Notes under the pieces: generated by a model
What the model saw: only the letters and a program-made list of their open reading frames with translations
What the model was told of the DNA's origin: nothing
The model's database searches: none
Translations under genes and position numbers: made by a program
Part shown: positions 45,412-54,622 of the stretch, piece by piece
Numbering within the stretch: the first letter of the stretch is position 1
How the letters are laid out: each line of letters begins with the position of its first letter
Assembly (NCBI RefSeq): GCF_904426505.1
Contig: NZ_CAJGBN010000045.1
Coordinates: 124,001-188,000 of the forward strand
Source of the DNA: Rubrivivax sp. A210
GTDB taxonomy: Bacteria > Pseudomonadota > Gammaproteobacteria > Burkholderiales > Burkholderiaceae_C
Length of the DNA stretch: 64,000 nucleotides
Reading direction: 5' to 3'

Positions 45412-45821
45412 GGCGAGGCGGGCTGCCCGCCTGTTGTTCTCTGACAATAAAAGTTGTCCAGAGACATTAAGACCTGTCCAGGATTTGAGGCACTCCCCCG
45501 GGCTGTTACACGTTCCGCTCCCCAAGCGCTGCTGCGGGCCACAGTCGGAGCATCAGGGTCGCCCGCCGAGTTGCCGGGCGAGGAAGCACGGGCAGCCAAG
45601 TAGGCCCGTTCCGCCTGGTGACTTTCAAGAAGAGTGCCAAAGGACCCTCGTCTTCCGGATGCCACAGCAACCCACCTGCCGCTGCGCGTCGGCACTGAGA
45701 TGGTTGCTTCGACTGAGCTGCACGCGGCATTGACACGAAGCCCGGCCACGCATCCCAATACGGTGGCGCCCGGTGTGTCATGTCGATCCCCCGGGCGCCG
45801 GTCCCAACAGTAAGGAATGGC
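45412..45821. other. Intergenic region with IS21-like end scar
   Basis: 410 bp between glmS and the DUF3616 gene. After the glmS terminator, 45434-45480 contains AAAGTTGTCCAGAGAC and then GACCTGTCCAGG. These resemble the repeated GTTGTCCAG-type terminal blocks of IS21-family elements. No transposase fragment could be recognised on either strand. The rest looks non-coding. Confidence 0.35.
45416..45438 (+). terminator. Likely terminator of glmS
   Basis: AGGCGGG (45416-45422), CTG loop, CCCGCCT (45426-45432), then GTTGTT. A perfect 7-bp GC stem with a weak T-rich tail. Confidence 0.6.
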
Positions 45822-46814
45822 ATGCGATTGCCACACGCTTCTTCGTCGTTGTCGGCCCTCGCGCTGATGCTGTTCGCCGGCGCCGCGCCGGGCGCACCCG
45901 CCTCCGCCGTCATGACCTACCGCGGACCATGCGATGCCTCGGCCGCCGTAGCCCTGGACGCTGCTCATTTCGTCGTCGCCGGCGACGAGGACAACACGTT
46001 GCGCGTCTACAGGCACGGGCGGCCGGAGCACGTGGGCGAGGCGCCGCTCGCCGCCTTCCTCGGCACCGGCGACAAGGAGTCGGACCTCGAGGCCGCGGCG
46101 GCCGTCGGCAGGCGCATTTACTGGATCGCCTCGCATGGCCGCAACAGCAAGGGCAAGCTGCGGCCCGACAGGCAGCGTTTCTTCGCCACCGATATCGATC
46201 CGGGTGCGCAGCCGGGCGTAACCCCGGCGGGAAAGCCTTACCGCGGTCTGCTCGACGACTTGGCCGCCGCGCAGACGTTGGCGGGTCTGCGTCTCGGCGA
46301 GGCAGCGCAGCTCGCGCCCGAGGCGCCCGGCGGACTGAACATCGAAGGGCTGGCGGCGATGCCCGATGGCAGCCTGCTGGTTGGATTCCGCAACCCGGTG
46401 CCAAACGGTCGGGCGCTGCTGGTGCCGTTGCTCAACCCCGCAGAGCTCGTTGGGACCGTGTCTGGGCGCAAGGCACGTTTCGGCGAGCCGATCCTGCTCG
46501 AACTGCGCGGCCGTGGAGTTCGCAGCATCGAGCGCGCCCTTGACGGCCGTGGTTACTGGATAGTCGCCGGGCCGGCATCCGACGCCGGTGCGTTCAGGCT
46601 GTACCGCTGGTCGGGCCAGTCGAAAGACGCGCCGCAGATCGTCGACAGCAGCGAACTTGTCGGCCTCAGGCCCGAGGCGCTGTTCGATCTGCCGAGTGGC
46701 GGCGGCGGCTTGCAGATCCTGAGCGACGACGGCGGCGTCGTGACCAACGGCAGGGCGTGCAAGGACCGGCCGATGTCTGCGCAGGGGTTCCGCGGTATCA
46801 CGCTGCATCCCTGA
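45822..46814 (+). CDS. DUF3616 domain protein, exported
   Basis: 330 residues with a signal peptide (~1-26) and beta-rich repeats. Segments such as DASAAVALDAAHFVVAGDED, DLEAAAAVGRRIYWIASHGR and GGLNIEGLAAMPDGSLLVG match DUF3616, which looks like a propeller-type fold. ATG 45822 has TAAGGA at 45811-45816; ATG 45780 is an alternative without a site. Function unknown. Confidence 0.8.
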   Translation: MRLPHASSSLSALALMLFAGAAPGAPASAVMTYRGPCDASAAVALDAAHFVVAGDEDNTLRVYRHGRPEHVGEAPLAAFLGTGDKESDLEAAAAVGRRIYWIASHGRNSKGKLRPDRQRFFATDIDPGAQPGVTPAGKPYRGLLDDLAAAQTLAGLRLGEAAQLAPEAPGGLNIEGLAAMPDGSLLVGFRNPVPNGRALLVPLLNPAELVGTVSGRKARFGEPILLELRGRGVRSIERALDGRGYWIVAGPASDAGAFRLYRWSGQSKDAPQIVDSSELVGLRPEALFDLPSGGGGLQILSDDGGVVTNGRACKDRPMSAQGFRGITLHP

Positions 46815-47069
46815 GCGCAGAGGAGTTCACGCCGCCGATGCTGTCGAGAAGTCACGGCCTGGCGACAGCATTCGTTCGCGGGTGCGACATGGTGGGTGGA
46901 ATATGAAGCGGCTGAACGACTGCATCCGAAGGTCACGAACTGGTGCTGACGACCAGGAGCGGGTGCTCTGGACCGTCCGGTTCAAGCCATCGGACCTCCG
47001 TGATGCCTGCGCGGCGAGACCGCTGCAAGTCGTTGACCGGGCATGGGTTGGGACAGCCGCGATCCGATC

Positions 47070-47753
47070 TCACGCTGCCGGCGGGTCGAAGCGATAGCCC
47101 ACGCCGTAGACCGAGGCGATGCAGTCGTCATCGGCGCGCACCGACTGCAGCTTTCGCCGCAGGTTTTTCACATGCGTGTCGATGGCGCGGTCGCTCACGT
47201 CGCGCAGGTCGCCATGGGCGCTGTCCAACAATTGGGCGCGTGAGAACACCCGCCCCGGCTGGCTCAGCAACTGCCGCAGCATGCGGAATTCCAGCGGCGT
47301 CAGCTGCAGCCACTGGCCGCGCCAGGCCATGCGCAGGCCGGCGTCGTCGATGGTCCAGGGGCGCGGCGCGGCGGCCACGCGGCCTTCGGCGCGGCGCAGC
47401 AGGGCCTGCACGCGGGCCATCACCTCGCGCGGGCTGAAGGGCTTGCAGACATAGTCGTCGGCGCCACTGTTCAGGCCCAGCAGGCGGTCGAGTTCATCCA
47501 CCCGCGCAGTCAGCATCAGGATGGGCACGGCGCTGAACTGGCGCACGGCTCGGCAAAGGCTCACGCCATCCAGCCCCGGCAGCATCAGGTCCAGGATGAG
47601 CAAGTCCGGCGGCGCATGGCGGATCTCGGACAGCGCCAGTTCGCCGTCGGCCAGCGCCTGCGCCTGGTGGCCGTCGTTGCGCAGGTAGTCGAGCAGAAGC
47701 TGCGAGATGCGCGTGTCGTCTTCCACCACCAGGATGCGGCGTGCGGCGTTCAT
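47070..47753 (-). CDS. OmpR-family response regulator, BaeR-like
   Basis: 227 residues: receiver domain with VEDD, phospho-acceptor Asp in LILDLMLPG and Lys in CKPF, then a winged-helix DNA-binding domain with LTPLEFRMLRQL and GVGYRFD. Overlaps the sensor kinase stop by 4 nt. BaeR-like by kinase pairing and sequence feel; a CpxR-like role is possible. Envelope-stress control is inferred. Confidence 0.9.
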   Translation of the reverse strand: MNAARRILVVEDDTRISQLLLDYLRNDGHQAQALADGELALSEIRHAPPDLLILDLMLPGLDGVSLCRAVRQFSAVPILMLTARVDELDRLLGLNSGADDYVCKPFSPREVMARVQALLRRAEGRVAAAPRPWTIDDAGLRMAWRGQWLQLTPLEFRMLRQLLSQPGRVFSRAQLLDSAHGDLRDVSDRAIDTHVKNLRRKLQSVRADDDCIASVYGVGYRFDPPAA

Positions 47754-49291
47754 GGGCGGGCGCCTGCATCGGCGTCGGCTTGCGGCTGCGTTGCGGTTGG
47801 AGCCCCCCCGTTCAGCGGCAAAGTCACGGTGATGCGCAGGCCGCCCAGCGTCGAGGCCGAGGCACGCAGTTGGCCGCCATGCGCCCGCGCGATGGCCTCG
47901 CAAATCGCCAGACCCAGGCCGCTGCCGCCATGCAGGCGCGCGCGCGCCGCGTCGCCGCGGTACAGCGGCTCGAAGAGTTGCGGCCACTGGTCGGCAGGCA
48001 CGCCGGGAGCGCTGTCTTCCACGACCAGCTTCACTTCGTCGCCGGCCTGTTGCAGTCCGATGCGGATCTGGCCCGGCGCGTCGGTGTAGCGCAGGCTGTT
48101 TTCCATCAGGTTGGCCAGCAATTGCTCTACGCGGTCGGCGTCCCAAGTCACCGGCACTGCTGGCGTTTGTGGGGCAGCAGGCCCTTGCAGGCTGACGCTC
48201 AGCCCGGCCGCGCGGGCCCGGCCTTCGAAGCGGCGGGCCACACGCTGCAGCAGTTCCAGCGCATCGGTGGGCGCAAAGTGGCAAGGCAGCGCCTGCAGGT
48301 CTGACGTCGCCAGCAGGTGCAGGTCGTCGACCAGCTTGCCGATGCGCAGCACCTCGTCGTGCAGCACGCCGATGGCTTCAAGCCGCAGCGGCCGCACGCC
48401 GTCTTGCAGCGCTTCAATGTCGCCGCGCAGCACGGTCAGCGGCGTGCGCAATTCGTGCGAGATGTCGGCCAGCCAGCGCCGACGGGCGCCTTCCAGGCGT
48501 TGCAGTCCTTCGGCCATGCGATTGACGTTGCGCACCACGTCGCCGATCTCGTCGCTGCGGTCGGCCAGGTCAGGCCCGGCCGGCAGGCGCACCGTCAATT
48601 CGCCACGGGCCAGGCGTTGCGTGGCGTCCTGCACGGCGGCCAGCGGGCGCGTCCAGCGGCGCGCCAGCAAGGCCGCCGTGAGCAGTGCCAGCGCCATGAG
48701 CCCCAGCGAGCCGGCCGCGATGACGCGGTACTGGTCGTGCAGGAAGCGCGCCTCTCCGCCGTCACGCACCAGCGGCTTCGGCCGCATGCGGGCCAGCGCC
48801 ACCACTTCGCCGTTGACGCGCACCGGGCGCTCGACGACCGGGCCGGCGCCGCCCCTGCCGGCCGACAGCGGTGACCCCGCCAGCACCCGGCCATCCAGAG
48901 CGACCACCTGAACCCGGTCCGGAAACGGGTCGGAGTCGGGCCCTGGCGGCGGACGTCGGTCTTGCGGGGCAGGCAGGCCTGGCAGGCTCAGCGGCGGGGG
49001 ATTCAGTTCGTCCAGCAAGGTGCGAAGGTCGAGCCGGCCCTGCAGCAAGTCGGGCAAGCCGCCCGGTCGTGCGGCGGCCGCGCCCACCACACCGGCGAAG
49101 CGCTCCAGGTGCGCGACGTCGCGCGCTGCCAGGTAGTTGCCGAAGCCGTTGCGCAGATTCCAGGCCGTCAGGCCGCCCAGGGCCAGCACGGCCAGGCCGG
49201 CGAAGGCCAGCAAGGTCAGGGACAGGGTGTGGACAAGGCGCAGACGCATGGGAAGCCGGGGTGTCGTGAGGTGTCCATTGGACATCCGCAT
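47750..49291 (-). CDS. Sensor histidine kinase, BaeS-like
   Basis: 513 residues: TM1 (~18-42), a periplasmic domain with a Pro-rich stretch (~100-125), TM2 (~188-210), HAMP (~211-265), HisKA with DISHELRTPLT, and HATPase with NLMENSLRYTD and GGSGLGLAI. Start could be ATG 49291 or the internal ATG 49249, which directly precedes TM1. Divergent from a small beta-barrel gene, a plausible target or sensor partner. Confidence 0.9.
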   Translation of the reverse strand: MRMSNGHLTTPRLPMRLRLVHTLSLTLLAFAGLAVLALGGLTAWNLRNGFGNYLAARDVAHLERFAGVVGAAAARPGGLPDLLQGRLDLRTLLDELNPPPLSLPGLPAPQDRRPPPGPDSDPFPDRVQVVALDGRVLAGSPLSAGRGGAGPVVERPVRVNGEVVALARMRPKPLVRDGGEARFLHDQYRVIAAGSLGLMALALLTAALLARRWTRPLAAVQDATQRLARGELTVRLPAGPDLADRSDEIGDVVRNVNRMAEGLQRLEGARRRWLADISHELRTPLTVLRGDIEALQDGVRPLRLEAIGVLHDEVLRIGKLVDDLHLLATSDLQALPCHFAPTDALELLQRVARRFEGRARAAGLSVSLQGPAAPQTPAVPVTWDADRVEQLLANLMENSLRYTDAPGQIRIGLQQAGDEVKLVVEDSAPGVPADQWPQLFEPLYRGDAARARLHGGSGLGLAICEAIARAHGGQLRASASTLGGLRITVTLPLNGGAPTATQPQADADAGARP

Positions 49292-49397
49292 CGTGAGGAC
49301 ATTGTGAGCACCGCCTCATCGTTGCCCCGCATTGCCGGGGCAAATTCAGTGCACATCACCGGCTCGCACCGGGCCGGCCCACCGTAGGAGATCCTTG

Positions 49398-50015
49398 ATG
49401 AAGAAGCCAACCCGCCACCTCCCCTTTCCCCGTGTTCTCGGCGCCCTTGCGCTGGCAATTGGGTTCGTCTCCATCGCAATCGCTGACGAGGCTCCGGCCC
49501 CGGCTGGTGATGCGACGGGGCCCTACGTGGGCATCGGCCTGGGCTTGAGCAAGCTGGGGCCCCGCAACGAGGGCAAGGACGGCGCGCATGGCGAACGCCC
49601 CGGGGCCGCCAAGCTCTATGGCGGCTACCGCCTCACCGAGACCTGGGGCGTGGAAGCGGGCTTGGTGAAGTTGGGGGGCATGCACAACGACACCCTTGCC
49701 AATGACGGCTCCAAGGTGCACCACAACGGCGAAGCGCAAAGCCTGTACGCGGCGGGTACCGGACGCCTGGCGCTGGGCCATGGCTTCTCGCTCACCGGCA
49801 AGGCGGGCGTGTCATTCGGCCGCGTCAGCGCCAAGGAGTCGGGTGACACCAACTTCACACTGGGCGGGAACAAGGCCTCGCCGCTGCTGGGCATAGGCGC
49901 GGAATACAAGGTCAACCGCAACGTCGCGTTGACCATCGATCTGGATGGCTACGGAAAGGTGTCTGACAAGGTCAAGGCCGCCACGGCCACCGTGGGCGCG
50001 CGCTACAGCTTCTAG
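49398..50015 (+). CDS. Small outer-membrane beta-barrel (OmpA-like/porin family)
   Basis: 205 residues: signal peptide to ~IADEA, then strands such as GPYVGIGLGLSKLG, KLYGGYRLTETWGVEAG and SLTGKAGVSFGRVSA, ending in the BAM signal ARYSF. Pattern fits eight-stranded OmpA/OmpX-type barrels. GGAG at ~49387 supports ATG 49398. Transcribed away from the BaeS-like kinase gene. Confidence 0.85.
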   Translation: MKKPTRHLPFPRVLGALALAIGFVSIAIADEAPAPAGDATGPYVGIGLGLSKLGPRNEGKDGAHGERPGAAKLYGGYRLTETWGVEAGLVKLGGMHNDTLANDGSKVHHNGEAQSLYAAGTGRLALGHGFSLTGKAGVSFGRVSAKESGDTNFTLGGNKASPLLGIGAEYKVNRNVALTIDLDGYGKVSDKVKAATATVGARYSF

Positions 50016-50188
50016 TCGCCCGCGCCTGCCGTCGGTGGGCATCAGCCTCGAGTTCTGAGCCCGCCGACCACTACCGGCGCAACTGTGTGCACACCGTGGG
50101 GAGCTTGCCATATTGGCTCCGCATTGACTGCGCAGAGTTCGGCCTCGTTGCCGGCCCGTCGGGCCGGCTGTCACCCCGGAGAACAGTC

Positions 50189-50488
50189 ATGACCATTCGC
50201 CACTTCGCTCGGGCACACCTGGGCCTGACCACCCTTGCCACGGCCTTGCTGTCGGCCTGCGCCTGCGCCCAGCCTGCCGGCGGCCACGACCGCCCGCCAC
50301 CCCCGCCCGAGGCGCTGGCCGCTTGCAAGGCGGCCGCAGCCGGCGCCGCCTGCAACTTCAACTCGCCGCACGGCGCGGTCAGCGGCAGTTGCTGGGCACC
50401 CGAGGGTAAGCCGTTGGCCTGCAAACCCACCAACCCGCCCCCGGCCGCGGCCGCGGCCGCGCGTCCGGGCTCGTCGGCAAAGCCCTGA
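50189..50488 (+). CDS. Small exported Cys-rich protein
   Basis: 99 residues. Leader with LLSACAC (possible lipobox LSAC, or a normal signal cut after CAQ), then a Pro run, and a compact CKAAAAGAACNF...SGSCW...LACKP unit with four cysteines in a pattern shared by many small bacterial secreted proteins. Ends Pro/Ala-rich. It lies 47 nt before the YHYH gene, on the same strand, so they may be co-transcribed. Function unknown. Confidence 0.7.
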   Translation: MTIRHFARAHLGLTTLATALLSACACAQPAGGHDRPPPPPEALAACKAAAAGAACNFNSPHGAVSGSCWAPEGKPLACKPTNPPPAAAAAARPGSSAKP

Positions 50489-50535
50489 ACTGACCGGCTT
50501 CCGTATCCGCAGCTCTGCGTGAAAGGACAAGTCTG

Positions 50536-51549
50536 ATGCTTCCCAACCCGAGTGACGCTTCCATGCAAACCACACTACCCCAATACCAAATCCAGCCCCA
50601 TCTCCAGAACCAACCCCGCAAGACCTGGGCGCCTGTCATGGCTGCGCTGGTGGCCGGCCTCGCGCTGGCCGCCTGTGGCGGGGGCGATGCCAGCACCACC
50701 ACCGACTCCACCACCGCCGGCACGGGCACCGCGGGCGTGCTGTGCAGTTACGCCAGCAGCGTCTTCAACAGCTCCGCCTCCGTCAACGCGACGGCCACCG
50801 CGACCTGGTCGTGCACCAGCACCCAACGCAAGCTCGCTGCCAACGGTCTGCCAGACCACGCCGTGGGCACCTTCCCCAACGCCGACAACCCCAACACCAT
50901 CGCCGCGCAGACCATCGCGGTCGCCGTGACCGTGACACCCACCGCGACATCGGTCGTCACGCCGCGTGTCGGGGCCACGGACAAGCCCGGCATCGCCTTG
51001 AACGGCATCGTCTTCGACCCGGGCACGGCGGGCACCTGCAACAACGCCGGCACTTGTCAGCAAGGTGGCGCGACTGTGGGCGGCTGGAGCCTGGAGGCGT
51101 TGGGCCAGACCGCCTTCAAATGGGGAACAGACTCCAGCAACGCGCATGTGCAGCCGAACGGCATGTACCACTACCACGGTGTTCCAGAGGGCCTGCTCAC
51201 CAAGTTGGGCAATGGAAACAAGGCCATGACCTTGATCGGCTGGGCGGCCGATGGGTTTCCGATCTATGCGCGTTACGGCTACACGACCGCCACCGACGCC
51301 AGCTCGGCCGTCAAGGTCGTCACGGCCAGCTACCGCCTCAAGACCGCGCCGGATGCCAGTCGACCGGCGACGACCCTCTATGCCATGGGCACCTTCACGC
51401 AGGACTATGAGTACGTGGCTGGCGCGGGTGATCTGGACGAATGCAATGGCCGCACCGGCGTGACGCCCGAGTTTCCCAAGGGCACATACCACTACTACGC
51501 GACAGACACCTTCCCCCACCTGCAGCGCTGCGTGAAGGGCCAGTTGTGA
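50536..51549 (+). CDS. YHYH domain lipoprotein
   Basis: 337 residues. A long N-region, then a lipoprotein signal with LALAAC (Cys ~47), and a YHYH domain marked by GMYHYHGVPEGLL, TLIGWAADGFPIYARYGY and the C-terminal GTYHYYATDTFPHLQRC. The domain's His/Tyr motifs suggest metal binding, not shown. ATG 50536 has AAAGGA 8 nt upstream. Its TGA overlaps the HupE-like GTG. Neighbouring small Cys-rich protein and HupE-like genes recur with YHYH proteins in other bacteria as far as I recall. Confidence 0.88.
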   Translation: MLPNPSDASMQTTLPQYQIQPHLQNQPRKTWAPVMAALVAGLALAACGGGDASTTTDSTTAGTGTAGVLCSYASSVFNSSASVNATATATWSCTSTQRKLAANGLPDHAVGTFPNADNPNTIAAQTIAVAVTVTPTATSVVTPRVGATDKPGIALNGIVFDPGTAGTCNNAGTCQQGGATVGGWSLEALGQTAFKWGTDSSNAHVQPNGMYHYHGVPEGLLTKLGNGNKAMTLIGWAADGFPIYARYGYTTATDASSAVKVVTASYRLKTAPDASRPATTLYAMGTFTQDYEYVAGAGDLDECNGRTGVTPEFPKGTYHYYATDTFPHLQRCVKGQL

Positions 51550-52721
51550 GCGCTGCCGCGCAACGCTGGTGCCGTGCCACGCTGGCCGGGCTGGCGCTGT
51601 GCGGCGCCCTGCTAGCCGCCGTGCCCGCCCAGGCCCATCTGATGGCGGCGCAGAAGGGAACGCTCAACATCGTCGGCGATGCCGCCTTCCTGGTGTTGTC
51701 GGTGCCGGTGTCGGCCTTGCAGGGTGTGGACGACGACGGCGACGGCGCCCTGTCGGTGGCCGAATTGCGCGCCCACACCGACACCGTCCGCAGCCAGGTG
51801 CAGGCCGGCGTGAAACTGCACGACAGCGCGGGGGCGCTGCCCCTGCAGCTGGTGATGCTGGACGTGGCACCGCCCGAGAACGCACCGCAGCCGGCGGCGC
51901 GCCATCTGACGGTGATGGGGCGGTTCCAGCTTCGCGCGCCGGCCGCACAGCCGGCCGCCACGGTGGCGGCGGTGCAGTCCCTTCCGCTGTCGCTGACCTT
52001 CACACTGTTCGGCACGGCTGCCGGCGAAAGACAGCAAGACCTGACCATCACCCGGCAGTCCGACACGCAGTGGCTGCGCTTGATGCCCGATCACCCGACC
52101 CACGCCCTGCTGCCGTCTGCCGGGGCGGTGCTGGCCGAGTACGTGCGCACCGGCGCCACGCACGTGCTGAGCGGCCCCGATCACCTGCTGTTCCTGCTGG
52201 TAGTGCTGGCCGCGGGCTGGGGCTGGAAGCGCCTGCTGGGCGCCCTGACCTGCTTCACGGCCGGCCACGCGCTGACCCTACTGGCCTGCATGTGGGGCGG
52301 CTGGTCGGCACCAGCGGCCTTGGTGGAGCCGGCCATCGCCGCCACCATCGTCGGGCTGGCCGCTTTCGACCAGTGGACACGACGCTGTGCCCGGCCCCTG
52401 CACACCGGCGTGCGGCTGTCCCTGGTGTTCGCCTGCGCGTTGGTCCACGGCCTGGGTCTGGCCGGCGCGCTGGCCGAACTGACGCGGTGGGCGCCAGGCA
52501 GCGAGCAGTTGACCTGGGCGCTGGTCGGTTTCAACCTCGGCATCGAAGCGGCGCAAGTCGGCGTGGCCGCGCTGGCGGGCCTGTTGGTGCTGGGGCTAAG
52601 AGCTGCGCCAAAGGGTTGGATGCAGCCGCTGGAAGCGCAGCGGGTCGGCACCATGGCCTCGGCCGCTGCGATGATGGCCGGCTCGTTCTGGTTCATTGAA
52701 CGTGTAGCCCTGTCCATCTAG
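51546..52721 (+). CDS. HupE/UreJ-like membrane protein with EF-hand-like loop
   Basis: 391 residues from GTG 51546. Signal peptide to ~AQA30; an extracytoplasmic domain containing DDDGDGALSVAEL (~residues 62-74), which fits a calcium-binding EF-hand loop; then six to seven membrane segments with THVLSGPDHLLFLLV, FTAGHALTLL and ALVHGLGLAGAL. His/Asp in these helices are typical of HupE/UreJ metal permeases. Coupled to the YHYH gene by GTGA. A metal-uptake role is inference. Confidence 0.87.
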   Translation: MSAAAQRWCRATLAGLALCGALLAAVPAQAHLMAAQKGTLNIVGDAAFLVLSVPVSALQGVDDDGDGALSVAELRAHTDTVRSQVQAGVKLHDSAGALPLQLVMLDVAPPENAPQPAARHLTVMGRFQLRAPAAQPAATVAAVQSLPLSLTFTLFGTAAGERQQDLTITRQSDTQWLRLMPDHPTHALLPSAGAVLAEYVRTGATHVLSGPDHLLFLLVVLAAGWGWKRLLGALTCFTAGHALTLLACMWGGWSAPAALVEPAIAATIVGLAAFDQWTRRCARPLHTGVRLSLVFACALVHGLGLAGALAELTRWAPGSEQLTWALVGFNLGIEAAQVGVAALAGLLVLGLRAAPKGWMQPLEAQRVGTMASAAAMMAGSFWFIERVALSI

Positions 52722-52755
52722 CCGCTGGCATTGCGGCACAAACAAGGAGACCTCG

Positions 52756-53676
52756 TTGACCGCTTTGCCACCGACCACCCCAACGGCCCCAACCTCGCAC
52801 ACGCGGCGCCGTACGCCAAGGCGCCGCAGCGTCCTGGCCTGGGCCCTTGCCCTGGCCACAGCGGGTGCACTGACGACCCCCGCACAGGCCGCGGGTGGCT
52901 CTTTGTCCATACAGCCCACGCCACGCGTGGAGCATTGGCAACACAGGCAGTCCGCCATCGAGCAGGAACTGCAAGACCGCACGCGCATGGCGGCGACGCG
53001 TTTGGTCTTCGTAGGCGACTCAATAGCCGACTTTTGGCTCTTCGACGACAACCCCTGGGTCAGCGGGCAGAAGTACGGCCGGCAGGTCTGGAACGAGAGC
53101 TTTGCGGGCGACACACCGCAGAACCTGGCACTGAACATCGGCATCTCTGGGGACCGCACCGAGCATCTCTTGCATCGCATCAAGCCGCACGCTGCTGGAG
53201 GGCTGGGTCACTTGAATGCGGTCGGTTTGAGGCCGGAGTTTCTGGTGGTGATGCTCGGCATCATCAACACTTGGGCCGCCGAGTCGCCGGTGGCCGACAG
53301 CGTCCTTGAGGGTGTGCGCGCGGTGCTGGCGGCCGCGCACGAGAGGCAACCGCAGGCGCGCATCGTTGTGCAGTCCATCCTGCCTACGAACGATCCTGTC
53401 AAGAACCGCGAGGTGATGGAGGTGGTGAACCAGCGCCTGCAGGCGCTGGCGCGTTGCCCGGACTGGTCGACGCTCACGGGCTGGCTCGACCTGATGCCTG
53501 GATTTGTAGACGCATCTGGCCTGTAAGTGGCTGCGCTGTTCACTGACGGATTGCACCCCAACCAAACGGTCTATCGCATCTGGCGCGACCGCCTGCTGCC
53601 CTTCCTGGCGACGAAACGACACAAGGCGTCGGCCGCTATGGCTGCCAGGGAATCCACGTCGACCCATGGAAAGTGA
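52756..53676 (+). pseudogene. SGNH/GDSL hydrolase broken by an in-frame stop
   Basis: The frame from TTG 52756 (AAGGAGA at 52744-52750) encodes a signal peptide, block I VFVGDSIADFW (nucleophile Ser), NIGISGDRTEHLLHR and VVMLGIINTW. It stops at TAA 53524-53526 after DASGL. The same frame continues without a gap as VAALFTDGLHPNQ, the catalytic Asp-His block V, and RIWRDRLLPFL to TGA 53676. The break therefore removes the catalytic Asp/His from a 306-residue protein. A PAF-acetylhydrolase-like esterase before damage. Readthrough or a sequencing error cannot be excluded. Confidence 0.8.
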
Positions 53677-53998
53677 CGGATTTGAAAGGCAACTTTGCGG
53701 CCACAAGTTCGACGGATCGAATGTCTCCAAGGGGTCGGTTGGGTGAGTTCGGCCGAGTGAACAGCAGTCACCGGCCGGGTGCCGGCGGTGCTGGCCCAGT
53801 GCCGGTGCCGGATACGTCAGCAGTACTTCGCATAGCTGTCACTCGGACCAGCGCAGGCCGCTGGGCCGAACGTCGGCTTGATGGCGCCTACCGTGAGTAC
53901 GCTGGCCGCAGGCGACCGGCCTACGCTGCGGAACTGCCTCTCGTCTTGGCGACTGGACGTCTCGGACCAGGCTCGCGCGCGCGGAACGCTGCTGCTCT
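53677..53998. other. Intergenic region, no gene seen
   Basis: 322 bp between the broken SGNH gene and the 3' end of the GST gene. Open frames here lack ribosome-binding sites and family resemblance. Probably decayed sequence in an accessory region. Confidence 0.4.
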
Positions 53999-54622
53999 TC
54001 AGGGCATGCCGTTGTCGACGAACTCGGCATATCCAGGTTGGGCCTTCAAACGAAGCAGATATGCCGCGACCTCAGGTAGATCCAGGTGATCGATCGGCGT
54101 GGCCTTCCAGCGGTGGCACGATAGACCGATAACGACGTCGGCCACCGTGAACTGTTCGCCGGCCACATGGCCGCCTGTGCGCGCGAGCTGCTCGTCCAGC
54201 ATGCGCATCTTCTGGTTCCAGCGGCTTTCGCTTTCCCGTACCACTTCTGCCGGGGTGGGCACGCCCCGGTGGAGCGCCAGGAACGCGGGGCGCCACGCAT
54301 CATTGAGCTCGGTGGCTTGCCAGTCCATCCACTGCTCGACCAATGCGCGGTCTCGCGGAGCAGATGGCAGCAGCTGTGTGTCGGCCTGTCGCGCAGCGAG
54401 ATACCGACAGATGGTGTTGCTCTCCCAGAGCACGGTCTGGTCATCCACCAGAACCGGTACCAACGCATTGGGATTCAGCCTCAGGAAGTCCGGCTCCCGC
54501 GTCGAGCGATAGCCAGCGCCCCAGTCCTCTCGCTGGACCGGAATTCCCAAGATGGCAGCCGTCCACATCACCTTGCGGACATTGATGGAACTGAGTCGGC
54601 CGAGAACGCGGGGGATCGTCAT
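53999..54622 (-). CDS. Glutathione S-transferase family protein
   Basis: 207 residues: thioredoxin-like domain with RLSSINVRKVMW, NPNALVPVLVDD and LWESNTICRYLA (glutathione-binding Glu-Ser), then helical domain with EQWMDWQATELN and FTVADVVIG. ATG 54622 begins the family N-terminus. Isolated gene in an accessory region; substrate unknown. Confidence 0.9.
   Translation of the reverse strand: MTIPRVLGRLSSINVRKVMWTAAILGIPVQREDWGAGYRSTREPDFLRLNPNALVPVLVDDQTVLWESNTICRYLAARQADTQLLPSAPRDRALVEQWMDWQATELNDAWRPAFLALHRGVPTPAEVVRESESRWNQKMRMLDEQLARTGGHVAGEQFTVADVVIGLSCHRWKATPIDHLDLPEVAAYLLRLKAQPGYAEFVDNGMP

Noticed and set aside
46882..47437. Plus-strand open frames between DUF3616 and the response regulator
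   Set aside because: They run antisense into the response-regulator gene and have no ribosome-binding site or family resemblance. The 46815-47069 gap holds no supportable gene.
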